Source: an uncultured Bacteroides sp.
GTDB lineage: Bacteria > Bacteroidota > Bacteroidia > Bacteroidales > Bacteroidaceae
Reading direction: 5' to 3'
DNA: 64,000 nt
Assembly (NCBI GenBank): GCA_900553185.1
Contig: USCT01000008.1
Location: forward strand, 1 to 64,000
Shown here one piece after another: positions 1-6,640 of the stretch. The notes below the pieces were generated by a model, which saw only the letters and a program-made list of their open reading frames with translations, did not search any database and was not told the origin of the DNA. The position numbers and the translations under genes were made by a program. Every line of letters begins with the position of its first letter. The first letter of the stretch is position 1.

Positions 1-2
1 GT

Positions 3-227
3 GAGCAAAGGATGAAACCTGTAAAGCTGCTGCTCAAGAACTGCATGAATATAGGTAGTGAATATGCGGCAGAAAACTCGGCATTCATCTTCTCCCTGAT
101 AGAAAGCTGCAAACTTAATGATATAGACCCTCAGGATTACCTGAAGCACTTGTTTGAATGTATTCTTCATGGTAAGGACTGCGACAAGAAGGCTCTTCTG
201 CCATGTTTTTATAAATCGGAATGTTAA
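3..227 (+). mobile_element. IS66-family transposase, C-terminal fragment (cut by window start)
   Basis: The reading frame is open from the first bases of the window, so the gene begins upstream and only its last 75 codons are visible. The visible part matches the conserved C-terminus of IS66 transposases: a GSEYAAEN segment, a SLIESCKLNDIDP segment, a DYLKHLFE helix and the terminal LLPCFYK (family form roughly 'LLPW.WK'). This is the region after the DDE catalytic core, so the catalytic residues cannot be checked here. Its stop codon overlaps the ATG of the next open frame, which is a truncated chromosomal gene, so the right end of the element should lie within about 90 bases after the stop. 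Identification as IS66 is by family pattern; the particular element cannot be named from this fragment. Confidence 0.85.
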
Positions 228-631
228 AACAAAAATATTTTCTTACGAACTTTTTTATTTTATCGGCTGAAAAACAGCCGATAAAATCGTCGTGGCGGAA
301 AATAGAATGGTTACTGGATATTCATACCGGAAAACCGGCTTCAGGGGTAACGATTATTTTGAGTAAACAAGACGTTTCAGGGAAGTGGAGTGTAATAGAC
401 GAACGTAAAACGGATGAAAACGGACGCGTGAAGGATTTTCTGGAAGAAACTCCGAAGGGACATCAGGGAATTTACAAGCTGACGTATCTGGTAGGCCCTT
501 ATTTTGAGTTGCAGGGACAGGACTCTTTCTATCCGTTTATTGAGGTAGTTTTCCAGATGAAAGATCATACCCATTATCATGTTCCTATTACTCTTTCTCC
601 GTACGGTTATTCCACTTATCGGGGAAACTGA
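221..631 (+). pseudogene. 5-hydroxyisourate hydrolase (transthyretin-like), 5' end replaced by IS66
   Basis: From residue 31 the 136-residue frame is a clear HIUase/transthyretin-like domain, which hydrolyses 5-hydroxyisourate in urate breakdown: LLDIHTGKPA at 31-40, TDENGR at 64-69, FYPFIEV at 103-109, HYHVP at 118-122 and a final STYRGN. The family signature near the N-terminus, S.HVLD with a catalytic His, is missing: the aligned position is Trp30, and residues 1-29 come from DNA between the IS66 stop and the gene. The other catalytic positions, Arg69 and His120, are present. The usual YRGS end is YRGN. Bacteroides members usually carry a signal peptide; none is seen here. I therefore call it a remnant truncated by the insertion sequence. 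It could still be expressed as a chimera, because its ATG overlaps the transposase stop. Confidence 0.8.
257..287. repeat. Perfect 13-bp inverted repeat between transposase stop and hydrolase remnant
   Basis: Bases 257-269 (ATTTTATCGGCTG) are the exact reverse complement of 275-287, separated by five A residues. The repeat lies 30 bases after the IS66 transposase stop and inside the first codons of the chimeric hydrolase frame. It could be a terminator-like hairpin in the 3' tail of the element or part of its terminal region. No long U-tract follows on the plus strand, although a T-run precedes it, so termination on the minus strand would give U residues after the stem. Confidence 0.7.
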
Positions 632-649
632 CGGAAGGATTTAAATGCC

Positions 650-2305
650 ATGTCCAGAGATATTATGTTACGAAACTGGCGGTTCCATTTGCTTCTTTTG
701 GTTGTTGTCGCTTTCTCGTGTCAGCGATATAAGGATGATGTGTCTTTCGACGATAAAATTGTTATTCTGGAAAATTCACCGGAGTCTCTGTTATCTCAGT
801 TGGATACCAGTCAGGTCATTTCTATCGGGAATGAAAGGGAAGCAACAAATTTTCTTCTTCGGACATTGGCATACAGTTATACAGCCAAAGATTTCCGGCC
901 GGATAAAGAGAAGTTGATAAAATGCATGGGCATTTTTGAATCGGAACGGAAAGTTCAGAAACAGCTTGAGACCCTTTATCTGCTGGCCGGAATTTATCAG
1001 AAGGAAAGAAATACGGAAAAAGAGCTGGCTTCCATTGAACGGGCTATGAGGCTGGCACAGGAAGTCGGAGATTCTGTCTGGCTTTTTCATTTGTACAGTT
1101 ACCTCAGTGACATGTATTTTAGAAAATATGACATGCTCCGCTTTGTAGAATATCAGGTAAGGGCCAGGCAGATTATTCAGGACTTAAATCAGAATGACCT
1201 GGACGTTCATACGCTTGTTCTTGTCGGACGGAGTTATCTGCATACCGGGCAGGCGGAGAAGGCGGAACAGTTGTTATCCGATTTGAAGATGAAGGTCGGT
1301 CGGCACCACATCGATTATAATGATATTCTCCGGTTGCTGGGGGTGGCTCGTTACAAACTGAAAAATTTTGAAAATGCCGTTCCGGAACTGGAGGCTTCGC
1401 TAGAGGGAGAGACCGATACACTGAATTTGTTTACTGCTTATTCTGCACTTGCTCTTTGTGAGTATCAGTTGGAACATTTGGAGAAAGCACATTCTTATGA
1501 AGAACAGGCCATACTGTATGATTTGGCTGACCGGACTAACTATACTGAAATCGATTTTTACAAGTCCTGTGCCGGATATGCGTCTGCTGAGGGAAAAAGA
1601 GAAAAGGAAGCCGACTGTATGCGTAAGGTTATCGGGAAGTATGAACAGATGTTGCAGGATCTGAACAGTCAGACGCTTGATGGAGCCATACAGCATTATA
1701 TGCATATTCAGGAGCAGCGGCAGAGCGATTTGAAGATACGCAGGTATCAGTTCTTGTTTTTCGGAGCCTTGTTGGGACTGGCACTGATGGGGATGGCATA
1801 TCTTTATCGGAAAAGGAAGCAGGCACTCGAACTGTTGGCTTTACAACAGCGGATCGATGCGCTGAAAAAACTGGAAGAGATGCAGGATGAATCGAAAGCC
1901 TTGATTTTGCGCGACATCGAAGTCGCTAAACGGATCGTTGTGTTGAAGCATACCCAGAAAGAACGAAGCGAAAAACTGATGAAGGAGCTCGACAAGCTTG
2001 AACTGTTTAAAGGAAACAAGCTTCTGGCTACACAGTGGAAGGAATTTTATCATCACATCAATCTTACTTTCGACAATTTTCAGGCCAGGCTTGTAGCCCG
2101 TTATCCTTTGTTGAATGAAAAGGAGGTACAATTGTGTTGTCTGATGGTTGCCGGTTTCCGTACGGAAGAAATTGCGGCGGTATGGTCGCAGAGTGTCTTT
2201 ACGGTACATAAATGCAAGACGCATGTACGCAAAAAAATACATGCTCCTGAAGCTGCCGATATCGTAGCTTTTCTGAAGAATGCCTTGGCAGAAACACCGG
2301 AATAG
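650..2305 (+). CDS. TPR-containing membrane regulator with C-terminal LuxR-like HTH
   Basis: A 551-residue protein of a kind common in Bacteroides. The N-terminus is a lipoprotein-type signal (LLLLVVVAFSC, Cys24). Residues about 90-345 are helical TPR-like repeats with alternating small and aromatic residues. One transmembrane helix at about 365-385 is followed by RKRK. A long charged coiled coil (about 385-460) leads to a winged or LuxR-like helix-turn-helix at 488-550 (NEKEVQLCCLMVAGF, then EEIAAVW). The layout suggests periplasmic TPR sensing coupled to a cytoplasmic DNA-binding domain, but the lipobox is hard to reconcile with a second membrane anchor, so Cys24 may simply sit in an uncleaved signal anchor. 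The ATG at 665 is an alternative start. The target is unknown; the barrel gene downstream at 2490 is the obvious candidate by position. Confidence 0.8.
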   Translation: MSRDIMLRNWRFHLLLLVVVAFSCQRYKDDVSFDDKIVILENSPESLLSQLDTSQVISIGNEREATNFLLRTLAYSYTAKDFRPDKEKLIKCMGIFESERKVQKQLETLYLLAGIYQKERNTEKELASIERAMRLAQEVGDSVWLFHLYSYLSDMYFRKYDMLRFVEYQVRARQIIQDLNQNDLDVHTLVLVGRSYLHTGQAEKAEQLLSDLKMKVGRHHIDYNDILRLLGVARYKLKNFENAVPELEASLEGETDTLNLFTAYSALALCEYQLEHLEKAHSYEEQAILYDLADRTNYTEIDFYKSCAGYASAEGKREKEADCMRKVIGKYEQMLQDLNSQTLDGAIQHYMHIQEQRQSDLKIRRYQFLFFGALLGLALMGMAYLYRKRKQALELLALQQRIDALKKLEEMQDESKALILRDIEVAKRIVVLKHTQKERSEKLMKELDKLELFKGNKLLATQWKEFYHHINLTFDNFQARLVARYPLLNEKEVQLCCLMVAGFRTEEIAAVWSQSVFTVHKCKTHVRKKIHAPEAADIVAFLKNALAETPE

Positions 2306-2435
2306 AAAACGTACAAGGACCGCGTGAAGAATTACAAGGAATAATTATCTGATATATTTGATAATCAATGTTTTATTTACTTTTATTACAAGATTTCCTT
2401 TGAAGCTTACCAATGGATTTCTGATATTTCAGAAC

Positions 2436-2443
2436 TAACTTTG
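2436..2443 (+). promoter_or_regulatory. Bacteroides-type -7 element (TAACTTTG)
   Basis: TAACTTTG fits the TAnnTTTG consensus and lies 46 bases before the barrel gene start at 2490. A TTTG at 2399-2402 is too far upstream (33 bases) to be its -33 box, so only half of the promoter is supported. Confidence 0.35.
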
Positions 2444-2489
2444 AAAAGAAAAGGCCAGGTATGGCTACTATCGTTTTTTAACAGAGTAA

Positions 2490-3137
2490 GTGATGAAAAA
2501 GTTATTGTTATGTTTGTTTGTGCTGGCATTGGGTGTCGGTGTAAAGGCGCAGAAATGGAGTCTGGGAGTAGAGGCAGGATATCTTAATACCTGTTTGTCA
2601 ACCGAAAGACTTGTTGCGAAATCTTCACACGGATTCATGGTCGGTCTGACTACAGATTACACTTTTCCGGGTAAGGTAACTTTGGAGACTGGTTTGTCTT
2701 ACCAACGGCGGGGAGAGAAGCTTTCAGGAGATATGGGAATAAATAATCTGAAGTTGGAACTGGATAAAGCCGATTATCTTTATGTACCCGTAACAATCGG
2801 TTATCGGATACATCTCACCGATACCTGGACGTTTACTCCCAAAGTGGGTGGTTATCTGGGGGTAGGAATACGGGCAAAAGGTCGAATAGATGGAACCGAT
2901 TCTTTCAGGCAGCCGTTTTCTGCTTTTATCGATTTTTTTGAGGACTCCGGATTGCCTGTCGATTATCGTCCGTTCGACCGTTGCGATGTCGGACTTCAGG
3001 TAGGGAGTGATATAGCCTGGCGTCGTATCCGCCTGGGAATAGGATATCAGTTTGGTCTGAAACACCTGGCTACCATCTATGATTCCAGGACCCAAAACCG
3101 TACGCTAAGTTTGACTTTGGGCTATTCTATTTTCTGA
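2490..3137 (+). CDS. Outer-membrane beta-barrel protein (PorT-like)
   Basis: A 215-residue protein with a clean signal peptide (MKKLLLCLFVLALGVGVKAQ, cleavage after KAQ). The rest is alternating hydrophobic/polar strands with typical barrel phrases: YLNTCLS, LETGLSYQRRG, YLYVPVTIGYRI, WTFTPKVGGYLGVGI, LGIGYQFGLKHL, and a C-terminal strand ending in Phe (TLSLTLGYSIF). This fits the PorT / outer-membrane beta-barrel superfamily, probably an eight-stranded barrel. No ligand can be inferred. It follows the TPR/LuxR regulator by 184 bases with a possible promoter of its own, so regulation by that neighbour is possible but not shown. Confidence 0.8.
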   Translation: MMKKLLLCLFVLALGVGVKAQKWSLGVEAGYLNTCLSTERLVAKSSHGFMVGLTTDYTFPGKVTLETGLSYQRRGEKLSGDMGINNLKLELDKADYLYVPVTIGYRIHLTDTWTFTPKVGGYLGVGIRAKGRIDGTDSFRQPFSAFIDFFEDSGLPVDYRPFDRCDVGLQVGSDIAWRRIRLGIGYQFGLKHLATIYDSRTQNRTLSLTLGYSIF

Positions 3138-3161
3138 TTTTGGGTTATAAATTCTGGTGTA

Positions 3162-3290
3162 ATGAAAGGTATATTGTTGTCTTTTGTAGGTCTGGTATCA
3201 GTTGTTCTTGTTTTTTCCTGCGAAAAGGAACCTTTGTCGTCTTATCGTCTTTTCCTGATCCAAGGTGACCGGAAATGCAGTTTGTTCTGA
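3162..3290 (+). CDS. Small putative lipoprotein, 42 residues
   Basis: A short frame starts 24 bases after the barrel gene stop. It encodes MKGILLSFVG, a hydrophobic stretch, and VFSC with the Cys at position 20, which is a good lipobox, then about 22 polar residues ending KCSLF. It is either a real small lipoprotein co-transcribed with the barrel gene or the start of a longer lipoprotein that has decayed. I see no continuation of a recognisable domain in any frame downstream. The signal-plus-lipobox pattern is the only support. Confidence 0.5.
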   Translation: MKGILLSFVGLVSVVLVFSCEKEPLSSYRLFLIQGDRKCSLF

Positions 3291-3369
3291 AGACAGAATC
3301 CTGATATGAAATCGCTAATGGAACTTCATTCCTTTTATATAAATATAAAGTTTTCTAGTTTTAGTGTTA

Positions 3370-3479
3370 CATTCTATGTTCTTCAAGGCCGGAACGTATG
3401 TTTCTTGTAGGTAGAACTTACGTCCTGCATGCGGGAGATATATGTTTCTCGGCCGGAGAACGTAGAAGTTTTGGCGCTT
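3370..3479. repeat. Degenerate 22-base phased repeat, about five units
   Basis: The core TAYGTY recurs at exactly 22-base steps: TATGTT at 3375, TATGTT at 3397, TACGTC at 3419, TATGTT at 3441, and a decayed TAGAAG at 3463. Several units open with GAAC or GAA and close with a G-rich CGG segment (unit starts 3370, 3392, 3414, 3436, 3458). It lies in the 346-base gene-free stretch 3291-3636. Apart from the repeat that stretch is AT-rich with stops in all frames and contains no convincing gene. The same pattern occurs at 63676-63763. Confidence 0.65.
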
Positions 3480-3636
3480 TCTTCTGAAAGTCTCCTTCAT
3501 GAATTCTTTTCTCGTTGTCTGAGGATCAGCGGACTCCTGATTTTTTCCTGATATGCTTGGCTGGTAGCTGATTTATCTTTACATTTGTTGGCAGGCACTT
3601 GTGCGTGAGAGACCTCTGTAAATAAATATTTTTATT

Positions 3637-4503
3637 ATGCCTTCTAATCTGAATTTCATTGATTATGTCTGTGTCCGGATTCAAGAACTGGGTAATGTGC
3701 GTTACCGGAAGATGTTCGGTGACTACATGATTTATCTGGACGAAAAGCCGGTGATTCTGGTATGCGATAATCTTGCCTACGTGAAGAAGCATCCTGCTAT
3801 TGTGGGGCTGATGAAGGAGGCAGAAACAGGTATACCTTATCCGGGAGCAAAGGAGCATTACATACTGGATGTGGATCATGCGGATAATCTCCTGAAGGTT
3901 GTCGGCCTTTTGAGAGAGGTACTTCCTTATCCTGAGAAGAAGAACAGAAAAGCCAAAGATACTTTGACCGGTAAGGCTCGTTCTTTGCGGGAGATTCCTA
4001 ACGTAGGAAGACAGACGGAACAGGATTTGTTGGCCATGGGGTATACTTCCATCGAGTCATTGAAGGGAAAAAAGGCAGATGAACTTTATGCGGAAGAATG
4101 CCGGTTACGTGGTTTTGTTGTAGACCGTTGTCAACTGTATCTGTACCGTGCGCTGGAGTATTATGTCAATGCAGAGTATCCGGATATTGAGAAATGCAGA
4201 TGGTGGCTCTGGAAAGACGAGTTTGTAGAGCCTTCGCCTTGCGGAGCGGTGTGCATAGCGTGCGAAAAATTTCCGGAAACTTGTAAGGGGTGTCGTGCAA
4301 TCCGGGGAAAAGTCTTTTGGCTATCGTACACTGGAGGCGATGTTTGCCCGATTTATCAGTGTTGTAAAGACCGGAAGAAAAAGAATTGCGGCGGCTGTCA
4401 GGAACTTCCCTGCCATCGTTTCGTCAAGGACCCGACCGTTTCTGATGCGGAGAATGAAGCGAATCTGAAACTGATGTTGGAGCGGTTAAATCATTCGCTT
4501 TGA
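3637..4503 (+). CDS. TfoX_N / helix-hairpin-helix / DUF3795-like three-domain protein
   Basis: A 288-residue fusion of three recognisable parts. Residues 1-100 match the TfoX N-terminal domain (RYRKMFGDYMIYLDEKPV, then a CDNLAYVK segment). Residues about 113-178 form a helix-hairpin-helix unit of the Cdd1/'pathogenicity locus' type (REIPNVGRQTEQDLLAMGY, SLKGKKADELY). Residues 200-270 are a Cys-rich DUF3795-like module with Cys at 202, 206, 209, 216, 219, 237, 242, 243, 251, 254 and 259, probably binding zinc. No signal peptide or membrane segment is present, so it should be cytoplasmic. TfoX proteins are known as competence regulators in gamma-proteobacteria, but the N-terminal domain alone is widespread and its role outside that group is unclear. 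The HhH suggests nucleic-acid contact. Function is not established. Confidence 0.75.
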   Translation: MPSNLNFIDYVCVRIQELGNVRYRKMFGDYMIYLDEKPVILVCDNLAYVKKHPAIVGLMKEAETGIPYPGAKEHYILDVDHADNLLKVVGLLREVLPYPEKKNRKAKDTLTGKARSLREIPNVGRQTEQDLLAMGYTSIESLKGKKADELYAEECRLRGFVVDRCQLYLYRALEYYVNAEYPDIEKCRWWLWKDEFVEPSPCGAVCIACEKFPETCKGCRAIRGKVFWLSYTGGDVCPIYQCCKDRKKKNCGGCQELPCHRFVKDPTVSDAENEANLKLMLERLNHSL

Positions 4504-4539
4504 CATTTCGTAACAACTGATACGGATATAAATTGACAA

Positions 4540-4577
4540 AAAAAGCTAACCGCTTATCAAGTAAGTGATTAGCTTTT
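4540..4577 (-). terminator. Intrinsic terminator shared by tRNA-Leu and the TfoX-like gene
   Basis: AAGCTAACCGCTTA pairs with TAAGTGATTAGCTT around a short loop with two mismatches. Read on the minus strand the stem is followed by a run of seven T residues, ending tRNA-Leu transcription. On the plus strand it is followed by TTCTT, so it may also stop read-through from the gene ending at 4503. Confidence 0.8.
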
Positions 4578-4583
4578 CTTGCG

Positions 4584-4665
4584 TGCGCCTGATAGGACTC
4601 GAACCTACACGTCTCACGACACCAGATCCTAAGTCTGGCGCGGCTACCAATTACGCCACAGGCGC
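4584..4665 (-). tRNA. tRNA-Leu, anticodon UAG
   Basis: On the minus strand an 82-base class II tRNA folds with a seven-base acceptor stem (GCGCCTG with CAGGCGC), discriminator A, anticodon stem CCAGA/TCTGG and loop CTTAGGA giving anticodon TAG, an extended variable arm typical of Leu, and the T-loop GTTCGAGTC. It decodes CUA and, by wobble, other CUN codons. CCA is not encoded. A full Bacteroides-type promoter lies just upstream, so it can be transcribed alone, or as read-through from the topoisomerase operon. Confidence 0.95.
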
Positions 4666-4694
4666 AGAAAGGAATTGTTCTCCTTTAGCGTGTG

Positions 4695-4726
4695 CAAATA
4701 TAGGACAAGTTTTTTAATCCACCAAA
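4695..4726 (-). promoter_or_regulatory. Promoter for tRNA-Leu
   Basis: On the minus strand TTTG (complement of 4723-4726) and TATATTTG (complement of 4695-4702) are separated by 20 bases, a full match to the Bacteroides consensus. It sits between the S41 peptidase stop and the tRNA, 29 bases before the mature 5' end. Confidence 0.7.
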
Positions 4727-4734
4727 TTTTGTAG

Positions 4735-5748
4735 TCAATTCTTCAGAACTTCGCAGGCCTTTTCTATCATTGTATCTTTTCCCTGTTGCATATCCTCGCT
4801 GGTTATGTCTATTCTTATGTCCGGATCGATACCGAATTCCAGTTGGTTCATGTCCGTATCATACATGGGACTGGCAGAGAAACGGATGGACCATCCGTTG
4901 GGTATTTCGGAACTGAACGGAAGTCCGGAACCACCTCCGGTCTTGTCGCCCAGAATGGTTACATTGGGAAGCTGGCGCATACTGTTTACGAAATCGTTGG
5001 TGGCACTGAATGAGCGGCGGTTGGTCAAGACAACCGCTTTCTTCTGCCACCGTATGCCGTTAGACGGTTCCAGATAAACCGGATACGGATCGGAAAAGTC
5101 ATTATGGCCGGGACCGGTTTTGTGTGTCATGTAGCCCACCAATATCTTTTCATTGGTGAAGCGCCCGGCCAGTTTCTGGGCGGTAGTGAGATTCCCGCCG
5201 CCGTTGTCGCGTACATCAATGATCAGTCCGTCGCAGATGGCCAGCCTGTTCAGGGTCTGGTCCAGGTTACCGTCGCCAATGCCGTTGGAAAAACTGGAGC
5301 AATAGATGTATCCGATGTTGTTTTCCAGTATCTGGTAAGTCAGGCCGGAAGAGATGGTATAGTCTTTTCCCAGGTAATTGCTCTGAATGCTGTCGCTGAA
5401 ATTGTGCGGATAACTGTCGAACCATTCCCGGTATTGTGAAGTGGCCATGGAACTGCTCAGGTTTACATGTCCGTCACGCAGTTCGTTTACCATGTCCGAG
5501 AGGACCTCGAACAGGGCTTCCGAAGACATGTCGGGGGAGATACGTTTGGCGTACCGTTCGTGTACTTCGTTCCAGTCCAGTCCATACACTTCCTTTTTGT
5601 ATTCCAGAAAACAATATTGCTGGTCGATGATGCGCCACAATGATTCGAAGTTGGCTTCCGGTGTATTTCCGGACACCTCTTCGCGGATGCAGGAAACGCT
5701 GGACAGACAGCTTATCAGGATGAGAAGTAGAAAATACAATCGTTTCAT
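4735..5748 (-). CDS. S41-family peptidase, lipoprotein
   Basis: 337 residues. Signal peptide with lipobox (LSSVSC, Cys20), so it should be anchored in the periplasm or at the outer membrane. The N-terminal helical part (about 30-110) with LWRIIDQQYCFLEY and ELRDGHV is typical of the tail-specific protease (S41) family. The core has DVRDNGGGN at 178-186, the nucleophile region RRSFSATND at 244-252 (candidate Ser248) and GDKTGGGSG at 267-275. The PDZ domain is short or degenerate. It is the last gene of a three-gene minus-strand operon, starting six bases after the DUF3316 gene stop. Substrate unknown. Confidence 0.85.
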   Translation of the reverse strand: MKRLYFLLLILISCLSSVSCIREEVSGNTPEANFESLWRIIDQQYCFLEYKKEVYGLDWNEVHERYAKRISPDMSSEALFEVLSDMVNELRDGHVNLSSSMATSQYREWFDSYPHNFSDSIQSNYLGKDYTISSGLTYQILENNIGYIYCSSFSNGIGDGNLDQTLNRLAICDGLIIDVRDNGGGNLTTAQKLAGRFTNEKILVGYMTHKTGPGHNDFSDPYPVYLEPSNGIRWQKKAVVLTNRRSFSATNDFVNSMRQLPNVTILGDKTGGGSGLPFSSEIPNGWSIRFSASPMYDTDMNQLEFGIDPDIRIDITSEDMQQGKDTMIEKACEVLKN

Positions 5749-5754
5749 AAGGCT

Positions 5755-6639
5755 TTAGAATGGAGTCTGTTTTTCGGGCATGCTGATTTGTCTTTTTCCC
5801 CGGAACAGGTACAAATTGCGTACGAATCCGAAGAGAAAATCGTGTGAATACAGGTGGCTTTTCAGGTGATTGACATCCGCCTGCTGAATATCGCACAGGT
5901 AGCCTATCCGCAGAATGGTGCGTGAGACCGGAAAATCCAGTGTTATCCATTGTCGCAGGGAAGGCTGGTTATGCAGGGAAGTGAACTTTACGTGCTTTCC
6001 TCTGTTCTTCAGACTGAAGATTTCGTAATACGATTCTCCGAATTCCGGCGAGAACATGGCTCCCAGCAACGGAAGATTGGCCTGGTAACGTACGGTCATC
6101 GGATAATTGCCGAGGTGGAACTTGTAGATGAGCATACCTGAGGCACCGATGTTTCCGTAGGCCTTGGCTTGTGCCGGATTGTTGGAGTTGCGGCGGTTGT
6201 AGACCACTCCTCCGTTCAGATCGATGTAGGGGCCTGCCAGCACCTTCAGGTTTTCTCTGAGAGTGAACTGATAATGGAGGGCGTAGCTCCACGAAACCAT
6301 ACCGGTATACATCTCTCCGTTCTTGGCCGGGTTTCGGGTTTGCGAAGCCATTACCTGCAGAAGGTGTTGGCCCGATACTTTTCCGTTCATCAGCCGGGTC
6401 ATGCGCATTCCTTCGTGCATGAAGCGCAGTTCAGGCCCCTTGTATTCCAGGGGAGAAAGGTAAGTTTCAAGAACATTGTTGAATCCGGCGCCGAATAAAG
6501 TACTTCGCAGGATGTAGCGTCCTTCGGGTGTACGACTGCATTCGGGAGAATCAGCAGTAGAATCCCGCAGGCAGTCTGGTTGTGCCTGCAGGTTCAGATG
6601 AATTGTCAGTATGAACAATATAAATAAGGTGTATCGCAT
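5755..6639 (-). CDS. DUF3316-like outer-envelope protein
   Basis: 294 residues with a signal peptide (MRYTLFILFILTIHLNLQAQ, cleavage after QAQ). The mature protein has many alternating strands (YILRSTLFGAGFNN, SWSYALHYQFTL, VLAGPYIDLNGGVVYN, MTVRYQANLPLLG) and resembles the DUF3316 family, which in Bacteroides commonly follows the topoisomerase IV subunit A gene. Barrel-like strand content suggests an outer-membrane location. It starts one base after the topoisomerase stop, so the two are translationally close-coupled. Role unknown; the family label is from memory of gene order plus sequence style. Confidence 0.7.
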   Translation of the reverse strand: MRYTLFILFILTIHLNLQAQPDCLRDSTADSPECSRTPEGRYILRSTLFGAGFNNVLETYLSPLEYKGPELRFMHEGMRMTRLMNGKVSGQHLLQVMASQTRNPAKNGEMYTGMVSWSYALHYQFTLRENLKVLAGPYIDLNGGVVYNRRNSNNPAQAKAYGNIGASGMLIYKFHLGNYPMTVRYQANLPLLGAMFSPEFGESYYEIFSLKNRGKHVKFTSLHNQPSLRQWITLDFPVSRTILRIGYLCDIQQADVNHLKSHLYSHDFLFGFVRNLYLFRGKRQISMPEKQTPF

Positions 6640-6640
6640 A

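Noticed and set aside
5104..5439. Frames of 100-215 residues antisense to the parC operon and other genes
   Set aside because: All mirror strongly coding genes on the other strand and show no family features.
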